Shown here: in pieces, positions 1-11,888 of the stretch
Layout of the letters: each line of letters begins with the position of its first letter
Numbering within the stretch: the first letter of the stretch is position 1
Source: Leptasterias polaris
Taxonomy: Eukaryota; Echinodermata; Asteroidea; Forcipulatida; Asteriidae
Reading direction: 5' to 3'
DNA length: 64,000 nucleotides
Assembly: GCA_037783415.1 (NCBI GenBank)
Contig: JAZGTN010000047.1
Coordinates: forward strand, 3,038,001 to 3,102,000
Notes under the pieces: model-generated
What the model was told of the DNA's origin: nothing
Databases searched by the model: none
Seen by the model: only the letters and a program-made list of their open reading frames with translations
Made by a program: the position numbers and the translations under genes

Positions 1-85
1 TTGTCCAAGGCTCTTTACGCAAGCACCCCGCTTTAAATTCAACAGGTAGCATAACAATCTGGCACGGTACTGCATTACTTATACA

Positions 86-1513
86 CAGCGGCGTAACTAA
101 GGTAAATTTTTAGGGGGGGCACAAGGGGGGCACCATTTTTTCTAAGGGGGCACTGCTGGTAAATCAACTATAGATTCCTTTGCACTTAAAAAAAATGGAT
201 CTTAATCTACGCAATGGCGGGTTCCAAACAGCCTCTCAATTAAACCAAAGGGAATATGGTCAATTTGCAAAATGATGTTTCTATGCTCTTTTTCAGCGCT
301 TCGTTTAAGTTTTTTTTGTTTCTCTCTCTCTTCTTTTTCGCACATCTAGAACCACGCAGTTACTGTTTGAATGTGTAGAAATAAATCATAACTGTTAACA
401 AGGGATTGCGAGACCAGAGTCTTTTTTATGGGGATTTATGTATTGAGGACTGGCACTAGTACTTATTTATGGGGCCGTGCACAGTAGGCCTAATCAATGT
501 TAAAAACTTTGATCTTTTTTTCGAAATTGTTTTGATCCATCCGCCCCCCCCCCCCCCCCCCATTTCGATTTTTACATATTGACAAACTATTTAAAGGGAC
601 ACGTTGCCTTGGATGGGGCGAGTTGGTCTATGAAAAGCGTTTGAAACCGTTTGTTATTAAATGCATATGGTTATAATTATGTTTTAAAAGTTGAATTTAT
701 TATAATGATCCACACAAATATGCCTCGAAATTGCGTGGTTTTCCTTTTACATCGTAAAGTAATACGGCACGCCATTTTGTGGAGTCAAATTTTTGACTCC
801 ACAATATGGCGGACCGTGTTAGTTCGCAAAGTAAAAGGAAAACCATGCAATTTTGAGGCATATTTGTGTGGATCATTGTATTCTACTTTTAAAACATCTT
901 TATAACCATATGCATGTTATACAAACGGTTACAAACGCTTTTCATATACCAACTCGCCCGATCCAAGGCAACGTGTCCCTTTAATATACACTATGCACTG
1001 AAGAACTAAGTAATGTCTCAAATGAAGCAGATATTTAGATCAATGCTCTCACAGCTCAAGAGTTTTCAATGGCTTTTCCTCATGTACTTACGATAAATGC
1101 AACGGCACCCAGCACGTCGTGTAGCTTCATGTGACACTACCGTACCGTATTTAACGTGGAAGACTGTGGCAAAATAGGGCGCGCGCGGGCGATGAGTCAT
1201 CATACAATTTGCGGACGTGATTTACCGTACTCTGAAGACGTTGGTGAAAAACTGTCCATTGCAAAGGTACAACAGTTATGTGTAAATAGAAACATAGTTT
1301 GAAACATTGAGTTATACGCCACCAGTCCTCCATAAAAGTTGATAAAACTTAACATTTTATATTCTGATAATTGTATAGTCTCAAAGGTTCAGATTTCAAA
1401 TGGGGGGGGGGGGGGGGGGGGGGGGGGCACCCGGGGGCACTGACATCGATTGGGGGGCACGTGTCCCCCGTGGCCCCCGTGGCCCCCCGTGGCCCCCCTT
1501 AGTTACGCCACTG
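86..1513. mobile_element. hAT-like nonautonomous element with exact 8-bp TSD
   Basis: Termini CAGCGGCGTAACTAAGG (from 86) and its near-complement ending ...TTAGTTACGCCACTG at 1513 form a terminal inverted repeat. The flanking 8-bp duplication CTTATACA is exact (78-85 and 1514-1521), diagnostic of hAT-type insertion. No transposase is visible. The interior contains G/C homopolymer runs (542-560, 1400-1427) and a nested TTAA-flanked MITE (595-980). Confidence 0.75.
595..980. mobile_element. 386-bp foldback MITE flanked by TTAA
   Basis: Ends AGGGACACGTTGCC and GGCAACGTGTCCCT are complementary, and the two halves of the element are complementary almost throughout. TTAA flanks both ends (591-594, 981-984), as expected for a piggyBac-type target. 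Partial or complete relatives lie at 2993-3177, 40385-40905 and around 42161-42541. Confidence 0.75.
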
Positions 1514-1844
1514 CTTATACAGTATACCTTGGGGTCGAAGCATGGTTTTCAAAGTCGTACCAAAAAACGAAGCCGAAACAGAGCCTTGTTCATACTGTAA
1601 AAAGGTCAGATTGTGGGCGGAGTTGCTTTATGCTAATATTTCCCTAAGGTGTATGCTCATTGGTGTACACAAATCATTACGTCATAACGAGAGTTTATGA
1701 TTGGACGATAATCCGCCCAGTACAAGAAATAAAAACCATGCTTCGACCCCACGGTATACTGTATATCAAGTACTGCAGTACCGTGCCAGTATTATTATGC
1801 TACCTGGTGAATTCAAAGCGGGGTGCTTGCGTAAAGAGCCTTGA

Positions 1845-2215
1845 ACAAGGTAGCCTTTTGTCAAGGCCTTCGTGGCTTGGAGCCGCGATCCCAAACGACT
1901 GAAATGGGAGACCACGCACGCGAGTGGCGAAGCCACGAGGGCCTTTTCCAACTTGTTTGCGGTTTATAATGTGTTTCTTTATAATCTCGACTTTTGCTAC
2001 CCGAAACAGTAGCAAAAGTCCAAAACAATCAGAAGTGCATAACGCACGTTTCATACTTCATGACTAATTCATTTAAAAAACCGCAAACAAGTTGGAAAAG
2101 GCCCTCGTGGCCTCGCCACTCGGCTCGCGCGCGTGGTCTCCCGTTCCAGTCGCTCCACTGTTTACAAAGCTGTCCAAGCCACGATGGCCTTGACAAAAGG
2201 CTATGAACAAGGCTA
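1845..2215. mobile_element. foldback element, arms about 110 bp
   Basis: 1845-1955 and 2078-2215 are inverted copies (GTTGGAAAAGGCCCTCGTGG in the right arm is complementary to the left). A diverged relative lies at about 40960-41280. No coding capacity. Confidence 0.6.
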
Positions 2216-3400
2216 CACAAAACATAGTTTATAAACCATAACAACTGAGGCATCATAAAACATGGTTTATAAACCAGGAACATTTAAACACCTTACAAAC
2301 ATAAACATGACAATATAGCATCATAAAACATGGTTTACAAATCATGGTTAAACCATGAGAAGTGAAGCATCATAGAACATGCTTGTTTAAACCATGACAA
2401 TTATAGCACCCACCATAAACGTGGTTTAAAAATCATGGTTTATAAACCATGGAAAGTGAAGCTTCAACCCTGCCGTCAACGAACAGTCTCAGACCGTAGG
2501 ACAACTTTTCTATTTTTGTTAATTAAAACACTTTACAAATTTTTTTTTTCGCTGAACTGAATTTTCATCCAACCCTGGACACCCCTGAACAAAGTGGTAG
2601 AACCGATTTTGCCCTAGAGGTCGTTTACCGGGTAAGCCAGCTGTCACAAAGTGCCAAGGCGGCAATCCTTAATGCGCCTACCGCGTGAGCAACCTCGTAC
2701 CTCGGTTCCTGGGTGCTGTCTGTCATATGTCTGTGAATGGAAACCAGAGCTGTTTGTTTACAATCCTGACCAGAAATACCCTCAGGGTATATCTAGGTGA
2801 CCTGGTTACTGCTTGTTTTCACCCTGTGGCTGTTTCATGTGTCAATTTCACTAATTACATAATGCGCCTACCGAGTGAGTCGCCTCGTTCCTCGGAGCAA
2901 ATCGGAAACTACTCGCTTCTCGCAGGGTTAAAACATGGTATAAACCATGAGAAGTATTGCATCATAAAACATGGTTTACAAATCACGTTCCCATAAATGG
3001 CCGACCGTGTTAGTTCACGATGTAAAAGGAAAACCCGCAATTTCGAGGCATATTTGTGTGGATAATTGTATTCTACTTTTAAAACATCTTTCTAACCATA
3101 TGCATCTCATAACAAACTGTTACAAACGCCTTTTATTATACCAACTCGTCCAATCCAAGGCAACGTGTCCCTTTAAAACATGGTTTATAAACTATACAAA
3201 TTAAAGCATCATGATATGGTTTTTAATCCATGAAAGTTGAGGCATCATGGTTTATAAACCATGAAAACTTGTGTGTTCACAAATCATGGTTTATAAACCA
3301 TAACAACTGAACATGGGTTTCATTCAACCTCCTTCCCATTCTGGTCGATTTTTTTTTCTGGTCAGTTTTCTTGGTTTATAAACCATGAATTATGATAAGT
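2216..3400. repeat. degenerate palindromic minisatellite (CATGGTTTATAAACCATG)
   Basis: At 2216-2465 and 2928-3400, the self-complementary core CATGGTTTATAAACCATG recurs every 40-60 bp, separated by AACTGAGGCATCATAAA-like spacers. Between them, 2470-2925 holds two copies (about 2671 and 2861) of an AATGCGCCTACCG motif. A half MITE (2993-3177) interrupts the second block. No gene is seen. Confidence 0.6.
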
Positions 3401-3943
3401 TGCTTTGTTTCCAACAAATTCAACACTATTTTTGAATATTGTGCAAAACATTGTTACAAACTGTGGCTATCTGTTTCTATTCACAAGCTGTTATTAAAAA
3501 TGATTGCCAAACATACACGATGTGGCTGCAATTCGATGTGCCCAGAAAAAGAGGTCAACTTGCACAGTCTATTATTTTTTCATTAGTTACTGTTATAATT
3601 TTCAAAAGTGAAGGCCACATCATTACTGTTCTCCAGATTGAGCTTAGTAGATGTTTTCCTGCTGTCATGGTAATGGATTGAATTCGTAAAGAATGTCAAC
3701 AATAGTAGACTTACATATTTTTCTGGACAACTCTTTTGACTGGTAGGTAATAATTGCACATTAAAGGGCATTTGTATATCAGGGAGGATGGCGTGTGGTT
3801 TTCTAATAGCGAGATTTGAACTTCCTACACAATATTCTTCGCTGGTCGCACGAAGTGACCTTTTTACAGCTTAAAAATCGTGTTATGAGAAAATGATGAT
3901 GGAAATTGTATTGATAGATTGCTTTGGATAGCCAAGTGTACAG
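3400..3943. other. no recognisable feature
   Basis: Mixed-composition noncoding sequence. ORFs at 3392-3681 lack family features. Part of the segment near 3420-3480 recurs inverted at about 33820-33900, so it is probably old repeat. Confidence 0.5.
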
Positions 3944-5048
3944 CAGCCGATTTCACGAAACGCTAGGATTAATCCTATTTCGAGTTAGGACGAGTAACTC
4001 GTCCTAACTTAAGACTAGTCCTATCTCTTACACACAGAGAAAAAAATTACACAGGTTGTGTAAAATTTTACAAATTTGCAATGTTGTATACGAACCTCCT
4101 AATAGTTTGGTAAAGTTTTTGGGTAAAGGTTTTCATAATTATTAAGTAAATCTTTACTTCAAAAATCAGTAAAGATATTTACCTCTTTTCTAGGTAAACA
4201 TGAATTAAGTAAGTTTTACTGAATTAATTGATAACAAATACTTACTGTTTGTGTAGAATACTAGACCTTTACCAATTTCAAAGGCTATTCTTTACCGTTT
4301 GACCTTGTAAACTGATTTCGCTTTCCCCTTTCCCCTATTTTTTTTTTTAAACCTTACCCAACCCAGAGTTTACCCAGGTTTGTAGCCAGTTACTAGGTTT
4401 ATAAAACAAAAAACAGTTGGGGGAGGGGGTGGTAGCAAAATAAAAGCAGTGTACAGCCAGAAACACTTGGGGCAAAGGTAACCGAAAATTTATGTTTGAT
4501 TGGTGATAACAACATTAACAAAATTCTTGCGAGCAGACTATGTAATAATCTCTTCTTGGAAGCAGTGTTGGCTCTGAAAAAAGCCGGTTGGTTTTGTCAG
4601 ACCTTTTATTGACGGTTCAAACTGCCAGTGACGAAACCTCCGTGTTGCAAAGTCAATGTAGCTCCAGCAATCCATGGCGTCCGGGCCCGGGAAGCCTTAC
4701 GTAAGGGTACCCTATTCAGCATACCGTTGTTTCTCGAACAGAATAACTAGCATAAAGCAAAATTCTCTCTTGCAACTTTGGATACATGAACATCAAACAT
4801 CAACGCCCTGCAGGACAGCATTACGTTCACCCTGTCCATCATTTTTTGATTGTGATTTGTGTGTGCGACTTGCTATGCACGAGTGTATGGTACACAATTG
4901 CATTATGGGAAACAATGTTTCCATGTGGAGCGGTTTACCTCATATTCAGTTACTTCTTACCACTTATTGTGCAAAAGTTACAATCATAATGTAAAACTTG
5001 ACAAAAGTTGTGTAAAAGTATAACATTACATACAAACTAGACTTATTT

Positions 5049-7220
5049 GCATTTGTGAACAAATGCAGAGCTGTTTCGCTAATAATATTTTCAAATTACT
5101 CAAGTGAATATGAAAGTTTGTAGTGTGTACATAATCAAGTTAATAAATGCAATATTGAATGCCTTGTGAGATCCAATTCATTGTCTATATATCTTGTAAA
5201 ACTGTACCTTTAAGGTAATATAACCTGACAAATGATGACGTCATGATGACGTCAATTATTTTTCGAATCAGTTATGACATATCAAGCCTGATAAAAAAAG
5301 AATTTGGATTAAATCATGTTCCGTTAGCAATTTCTGACTTAAAGGCGCAAAAAATTAAAAAATCATAACAAATCGTGTGATGACGTCATCATGACGTCAT
5401 TACAGGTTTGATAGGAACTTGCCATTATCTAACGACTTGCCGGGTTTCAACAAGATCAGACCTATACTTTTGGCGATATACGACTTCAAAAAGTGCACCT
5501 TTAGTGTCACGTCACGTGACCCCTGATGACGTCATCAATCTAAAACTTCATACGTATGTTGGCTGCCTGACGGTCATCATGTGTATCAATTTTGAAGCGA
5601 TTACAAAAAACTTCGCCACACACATCTTCTCAAAGTGCATTTTGAACAGTTTTCCAACTGCCGCTAGAGGGCGCTCTTGTGTATCGTGACGTCATCGGTA
5701 TTTTTTTTTAACTGCACACCCTTGCCGGACACTAACATTGTTGAAAGCATTTTCATAACATTTAGCACTTTTGAATTACAAGGCACTTCCGGTTTTGACC
5801 GGTTTTGACCGGAAGTAGAGGTCGCGTGAGGTCACGCACACTGAATAAAATGAAGACCTAATTTATCCCTACCCAATCCCCCAAACAGAAACCTACGGTC
5901 TCTTGTGGCTGATTTGATACAGATTTTCAAATATTTAAAATATAAACCTTTAAGATGATGTCACGTGACAGGTGATGACGTCATCATGACGAATTTGTTT
6001 TAGGACCTTCCTTGCACCAATGCCTTTCATCACTGAAAGTTTCGTTGCAATTGCTCTTTTGAAACTATGCAAAAGGCCGCTTAGAACGAGTGTGCGTTAT
6101 CTCAATAGCTTTTTTTACTGAAACAGGAAAAACTAGAGCTCAATTGCATTTGTGAACAAATGCAAAGCTGTTTCGCTAATAATATTTTCAAATTACTCAA
6201 GCGAATATGAAAGTTTGTTGTGTGTACATAATCAAGTTAATAAACACAATATTGAATGCCTTGTGAGATCCAATTCATTGTCTATATTTATATCTTGTAA
6301 AACTGTACCTTTAATTTAATATAACATGGCGAATGATGACGTCATGATGACGTCAAATATTTTTCGAATCAGTTATGACGTATCAAGCCTGTTTAAAAAA
6401 GAATTTGGATTAAGTCATGTTCCGTTAGCAATTTCTGACTTAAAGGCGCAAAAAATGAAAAAATCGTAACAAATCGTGTGATGACGTCATCATGACGTCA
6501 TTACAAGTTTGACAGGAACTTGCCATTATCTAACGACTTGCCAAGTTTCAACGTGATCAGACCTATACTTTTGGAGATATACGACTTCAAAAAGTGCTCC
6601 TTTAATGTCACGTCACGTGACCCCTGATGACGTAATCAATCTAAAACTTCACACATATGTTGGCTGCCTGACGGTCATCATGTGTATCAATTTTGAAGCG
6701 ATTACAACAAACTTCGCCACACACATCTTCTCAAAGTGCATTTTGAACAGTTTTCCAACTGCCGCTAGAGGGCGCTCTTGTGTATCGTGACGTCATCGGT
6801 ATTTTTTTTTAACTGCACACTATTGCCGGACACTAACATCGTTGAAAGCATTTTCATATCATTTAGCACTTTTGAATTACGAAGGCACTTCCGGTTTCGA
6901 CCGGAAGTAGAGGTCGCGTGAGGTCACGCACACTGAATAAAATGAAGACCTAATTTATCCCTACCCAATCCCACAAACAGAAACCTACGGTCTCGTGTGG
7001 CTGATTTGATATAGATTTTCAAATAGTTAAAATAGAAACCTTTAAGATGACGTCACGTGACAGGTGATGACGTCATGATGACGAATTTGTTTTAGGACCT
7101 TCCTTGCACCAATGCCTTTCATCACTGAAAGTTTCATTGCAATTGCTCTTTAAGAACTATGCAAAAGACTGCTTAGAACGAATTGTGCGTTATTTAAATG
7201 ACTTCCGGAAGTCTGAAACA
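5049..7220. repeat. two tandem 1.1-kb repeats rich in TGACGTCA
   Basis: 5049-6145 and 6146-7220 are direct copies with a period of about 1097 bp. Each contains about seven TGACGTCA or near-identical palindromes, the pair GCCGCTAGAGGGCGCTCTTG, and the complementary CACTTCCGGTTTCGACCGGA motif. A diverged third copy is at 25640-26660. The short ORFs (5408-5689, 6605-6790) are copies of one chance frame. Confidence 0.8.
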
Positions 7221-7267
7221 TTAAAATAAAAACAACAATAAAAACAAAAACTCCAAGTAAAACAATA

Positions 7268-7367
7268 GCTGTTTCGCTGCAAAGCGAAACAGCTAAAAAT
7301 AAAAATAAAATAAGAACTTTAACAAAAACAATAGCTGTTTCGCTGCGCTGCGCTGCGAAACAGCTAA
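7268..7367. repeat. two A-rich-spaced hairpins
   Basis: AATAGCTGTTTCGCTGCAAA and its complement form a near-perfect stem at 7268-7296, repeated with an expanded GCTGC loop at 7333-7367. The spacer is AAATAAAATAAGAAC-like. The layout mirrors the larger hairpin array at 26800-27389. Confidence 0.7.
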
Positions 7368-7689
7368 TTATGTAACTGAAACTTTACCATGGAGTTGTGT
7401 ATTTGAGTTTGGTAAATTTTTACATAAATCGTGTAATATTTTACAAAATCTTGTTTACCCACTTATTTTTTACCATTCATTTTGTGTGTGTAGCATTGCC
7501 TATGACTACTAGTCCTAAGTTAGGAAGAGTTTGGTGAAATCGACGGCTGGATTAGTAGAGCTGACAAAATAGTGGCAGACAATGTTCTTGTTTTGTGTCA
7601 TCAATAATCCTGTGAGAATTTGGGCTTAATCCGTTGTGTGGGTGAGGAGAAAATAGTGGAAAACCATGCACAATTTTTAGCATGTAAAC

Positions 7690-7916
7690 CCGTTGCCGAT
7701 ATTATTTTGGCTGTAATGACCAACACCAGCTGTTGCGGCTTTTAAAGGCTTCATCAGAGACAGTTATTTCGAATAATGACTTCATTTTAGAGGAAAATAT
7801 TTCACAGAAAAAACCAAAAGGTTTTGGGGTTGAAAAGGTGACTATAGCGGGGTTTGAACGAACGACATCAGAATCAAGGTGCCGGTGCTCAACCAACTGA
7901 GCTATCTACTCCTATG
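7690..7916 (-). mobile_element. tRNA-derived SINE (minus strand)
   Basis: On the minus strand from 7916 the sequence opens like a tRNA: an A-box-like TAGCTCAGTTGGTTGAGC (7887-7904) and a B-box-like segment near 7849-7861, with a degenerate anticodon arm. The anticodon stem does not pair, so it is a SINE head rather than a functional tRNA gene. The 3' boundary is uncertain. 7917-8150 shows nothing recognisable. Confidence 0.5.
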
Positions 7917-8159
7917 TTGGCTGTCTACCGATTTTGTCAATATCTTTGTTCGGGGTGCCAGTCAAAAGCTGTACAACCTGTAACTGCCATATTATAGCCA
8001 GGGATCACAACGAAGTTATATACAACCAAGTTACAATGCCCACTTACAAATGATTGTATTTACAAAATTAAGCCTAATCATGAATAAGCAGTTATTCAGT
8101 ATGGCTTAAAATCATAATTAATAGCAAACAAAACATGTAGAAAAGGTTGTTTGTTAAAT

Positions 8160-8470
8160 TTGTGTATGTCCGCCCCTTCGTGAAAACAGTGAAAAGGTAT
8201 TCCTACCCTCACAAACACTCAGCACACCACTATGGAGCACACAACTAACCCCATTGGATCTGGGTTCCGAGGGGGGAGGGGTGTGACCTATTTCTGGGTC
8301 AATAGAACCCAGATACTCTGTCAAAATGACCCAGAAAATAGTTAAATTGACCGAGAATTTTGAGTAAAAAAAACCCAAAAACTATTTGACCCGGAAATGG
8401 GTCAAGTCCCAAGGGACCCGTAATCTGGGTCAACTCTGACCCGAGAGTTTTCAGAGCGAGGGTCTTTCTG
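8160..8470. repeat. GACCCGG/CCGGGTC-rich interspersed repeat
   Basis: Multiple copies and complements of GACCCAGAATCTGGGTCA-like words. The same family occurs at about 23920-24110, 41858-41990, 55320-55510 and 55790-56010. No coding capacity. Confidence 0.55.
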
Positions 8471-8519
8471 TATTTCTGTATTTCCTCCCACAGCTCGTCA
8501 CTGTTTTCACTAAGAAGAA

Positions 8520-9170
8520 CCAACAACGCATTGACGACATCACGCCGCCATCTTTAGAGGTAAAACGACGATGAAACAATGAAAACTCACATCTATGTAC
8601 GCGCAACGCGCACACGATGGACAAAACAGCAACATTCTTTTATCTCTTGCCGAGGGCGCCCTACACAATTGACGTCATATGCATAAGGTAATAAGCCATG
8701 GTTTGCAGTTAAAGACAATCTGCAAGCGTTTAACCTCTTCATTGTCTAAATATTTTGTGGGAAGGCCCTTCCCACGAAATATTTAAATTGCACATCGCGT
8801 GCGCACTAAAACTTTGGTTGGCAAAATGATGGAACATCGCGCCTTTTTGTAAAACCCATTGCACAACGCTCAGAGCGCAAACACGCGCGTCTCGTGTCCG
8901 CCATTTTGGGGGTTAAAACGTGCACAAAAGGATGGTGCACGTGTTTACGCACCAGTGCGCGTGTAAAGACGTGTACCATCCTTTTGTGCACGTTTTGACA
9001 CGAAACATGGCGGACAGGATACGCGCGTGCAACTGGGCTGCGCGTTGTGCTATGGGTCTACAGGGCAGATGGTCGCGTGACGCATACGCCTAGTGCACAT
9101 CTCTATGGCGTTTGCCAACCAATAGTGTCTATACGCGTGTGTGAATGTTATTAGCATATTTCATGGAAAG
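8520..9170. repeat. CpG-rich palindromic region
   Basis: 8850-9058 is a near-palindrome of about 210 bp centred near 8955: AAAACGTGCACAAAAGGATG (8915 onward) and its complement near 8973. Upstream, 8540-8700 resembles the MITE at 52898-53066 (GACGTCATATGCATAAGG end). ORFs here are palindrome artefacts. Confidence 0.6.
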
Positions 9171-9700
9171 TGTACATAGACTGTGCAAGTCTCGCGTGCA
9201 ATCGAACTTCCAGGACCTTTATGGAGTTTTACGTGGGCGATTTTGTTTTGTCAATTATTTTAGTTTAACGTAGTTTATAACCAGGAAAATTATACAGGCT
9301 GTTGGGAATGAATAAGGGAATAACAGCGTGGGGAGCCGGTCTTCACTGCGTGGTAATGACCGGGTTGGTGGCTGGCCGCTGTTAATGGACCGAGCCGTAC
9401 CAGCTACCCTAAAATGATACATTATCTGCGCGTTTACGCATACGCGTGGTATGCGCGTACACGCGGCACCATCCTGTCCTCGTCAAAATAACCAAAAACA
9501 ATACGCGCAAAGAAAACAGTTTTGATAGTTTCCGCACAACAAGCACGGTGCGAAAATAACTTTTTCACAACATTGTGCTTGTTTAGGGGCCATTTATTTG
9601 CTAGTTTACAGAGCCGGTCCTTATATCACATATTAATACACCCCACGTGACCAGTCTTTGACCAATCTGAATGCACAAACTCTCCGAGGTATTTTTTAAT

Positions 9701-9867
9701 TAGGGAATAACAGTGTGGGTAGCCGGTCTTCACTGCGTGGTAATGACCTGGGTGGTGGCTGGCCGCTGTTAATGGACCGAGCCGAAGGCGAGGTCCATTA
9801 ACAGCGGCCAGCCACCAACCAAGGTCATTACCACGCAGTGAAGACCGGCTACCCACACTGTTATTGC
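9701..9867. mobile_element. 167-bp near-perfect palindrome
   Basis: The AATAACAGTGTGGGTAGCCG arm and its complement flank a short centre at about 9780. A lone half with the same sequence lies at 9312-9396, so this is a foldback family with solo arms. Confidence 0.75.
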
Positions 9868-10836
9868 CATTAATAAATACCTTTAACGAAGAAAAAGGGT
9901 AGTAATCATCAGAATTTGTGATTTTTCTTTCGCCGTAAATTTTGGAAATAATCCACTCATGTTCAGGGGCCATTCTTTTGGCTGTTCAACTTTTGCGTGG
10001 CTCCTAGTCCCCTGCACTTAATTAACTATATCAGAAATGTGCATATTTTGAAGAACCAGACTTTTAAAGTAACAGCACTATAAATAGAAACACTTTGGTT
10101 GGTGTACGGCTTTATGCTTTGCATTACCTTGGCTTCATGCACGTACCAGCTACCAAAATGATACATTGTCTGCGCGTTTATGCATACGCGCGTGGTATGC
10201 ACGAACACGCGTGGTATGCGCGTACACGCGGCACCATCCTGTCCTCGTAAAAATAACCAAAAGCAATACGCGCAAAGAAACAGATTTGATAGTTTCCGCA
10301 CAGCAAGCACGGTGCAAAACGAACTTTTACACAACATTGTGCTTGTTTAGGGGCCATTTATTTGCTAGTTTACAGAGCCGGTCTATTATCACATGTTAAT
10401 ACACCCCCACGTGACCAGTCCTCGACCAATCAGAATGCACAAACTCTCCGAGGTATGTATTAATACTTATTCATAAATACCTTGGACATTTATCGATTCT
10501 GATTGGTGGAGAGCACGTCACGTGGGGGTCACTTAAACGTGTGATATAAACACGGCTAGAAGTGTTTAAACACGGCTGGCTTCGCGTGTTGGGCGCGCAA
10601 GCTTGTTTACGCACGCCAATTTACTTACGCGGAACGCAATATACAGCTATTAGTATACCCACTCGTAATCTTGTCGACACGCGCGTGCACACAACCCAAC
10701 GCGCTTAAAACAGAATTTTACAAAAGTTTTTGAAAATGTACAAACTTCGAAAATTCGCTAAACAAACAGATGGTCTTTTTTACCACCGATTTTCCCTATT
10801 CTTTCACTTTTTAACAAATTGGCATTTATGAATGGG

Positions 10837-10998
10837 AATAAAAGAGTAGTGACTCGTTCTTAAACGGTCGTTTACAACATTGCAGGGTCGTGGCCGTGCG
10901 ATAAAGGCCCTCGCTTTCGGCTCGGGCCTTTATCGCACGGCCACGACCCTGCCTGTTTTAAACGGCCGTTTAAGAACTCATCACTACTCTTTTATTCC
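10837..10998. mobile_element. 162-bp near-perfect palindrome
   Basis: GGAATAAAAGAGTAGTGA at the left end and its complement at the right end; the GCAGGGTCGTGGCCGTGCGA arms flank a centre of fewer than 20 bases. A foldback MITE with strong hairpin potential. Confidence 0.75.
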
Positions 10999-11562
10999 AA
11001 GTTATTATAGGCCTAAGTGATACAAAATATGAATGTAAAACAATTCAACAATATAACGAAGAAAACCCGATAATTAACCTTGACCTCAGCTTCCTGTTAT
11101 TGAAAAAAAAAAATCTATTTTGTGCCCCGCTCCGATCATTAAACTTATGTATATTCTTGTTTGGGATGCGCGATGATAATCGCCAGATGTTGTAACTGCA
11201 ACGCAAAGCCTTTTATATTGCAGTCTATGGTTGTTGGGAGTCAGCATCCTCTTTAAACTGCCTCACGGGTCAGTTTGACCATCCCGAATCCGCGTAACGG
11301 GTTGGTTAAAATTAAAGATGGAATAAGCACCCTTGTCCCAGTGTTTTAATTTCTATAATAATTAACACAATAATTATTTGTATTTTTATTTTAGAAAGCT
11401 TAAACTAAGTTTATAAAATTGTAACTAATATTTTTGTTGATCAGATTTTGTAATGAGATATAATTTAAAAAAATGATTTGATTTCAGAAAAAATAAATCA
11501 TCGTTTGACGCGTTTTCTCATTCCAATATAGTCGAGATTTGCACAGTCTATTGGCTCTTCGC

Positions 11563-11888
11563 CGTACGTTTGATTACATTGATCTTTAAACTATGGAACC
11601 CACAGAGATGTTCATTGGAGTGCCTGCCAGACACCAATGACACCGCCTGGTACATAAAACAGATGGCTGGATTGGTTCCACTTTATCAGAGGGTTTAGTT
11701 GTGAGTGTGCTGTGATGACACTCACGCTAAGCCATGTGGCACTTTTTGTACGCTGGGTATGATGATGTAAATAGTTTTATCCCAGCCCATCAAATAATCC
11801 ACAATCCTAGGGATTGACTCCCCCTCTAAGATAATTGAATGGTCCAGTCTAGGATCGCTCTGCTGCTGGAAACAACAATGAAATAATA
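11563..11888. other. no recognisable feature
   Basis: Noncoding sequence between two TIR elements. The minus ORF at 11722-11919 matches no family I recognise and runs into the neighbouring repeat. Confidence 0.4.

Larger units (their letters stand above)
1..1860. repeat. palindromic element arms interrupted by the hAT-like insertion
   Basis: 1-85 (CAAGGCTCTTTACGCAAGCA onward) is complementary to about 1770-1855, and 1514-1560 is complementary to about 1728-1768. Removing the 86-1513 insertion restores one continuous foldback element that starts before the window. The 1560-1730 centre holds no recognisable gene. Confidence 0.65.
3944..7549. mobile_element. 3.6-kb TIR-bounded composite element
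   Basis: The left end (CAGCCGATTTCACGAAAC) and the complement of the right end (CAGCCGTCGATTTCACCAAA) form an inverted repeat that extends inward through CCTAACTTA-GACTAGT and the AT-rich TTACACA segments, with indels. Inside lie two direct copies of a 1.1-kb TGACGTCA-rich repeat and two hairpins. 4330-5040 has no recognisable gene. No transposase is visible. Confidence 0.55.
9176..11562. mobile_element. TIR element (TAGACTGTGCAAGTC family) carrying nested insertions
   Basis: Left end TAGACTGTGCAAGTCTCGCG near 9176; the complementary right end lies near 11545-11562. Relatives with the same termini: 30889-33712 and 44436-45143. Nested inside are foldbacks at 9701-9867 (half copy at 9312-9396) and 10837-10998, and a direct repeat of 9399-9625 at 10144-10400. 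The terminal TA suggests a TA target site. No transposase ORF is seen. Confidence 0.6.

Noticed and set aside
5408..5689. ORFs duplicated at 5408-5689 and 6605-6790 as conserved small proteins
   Set aside because: They are the same frame in two copies of a DNA repeat. The diverged third copy at 26.2 kb does not preserve the frame.
8806..8991. Minus ORF rich in His/Arg/Val in the palindrome
   Set aside because: Reads through a 210-bp near-palindrome whose two strands give the same kind of ORF; no family features.
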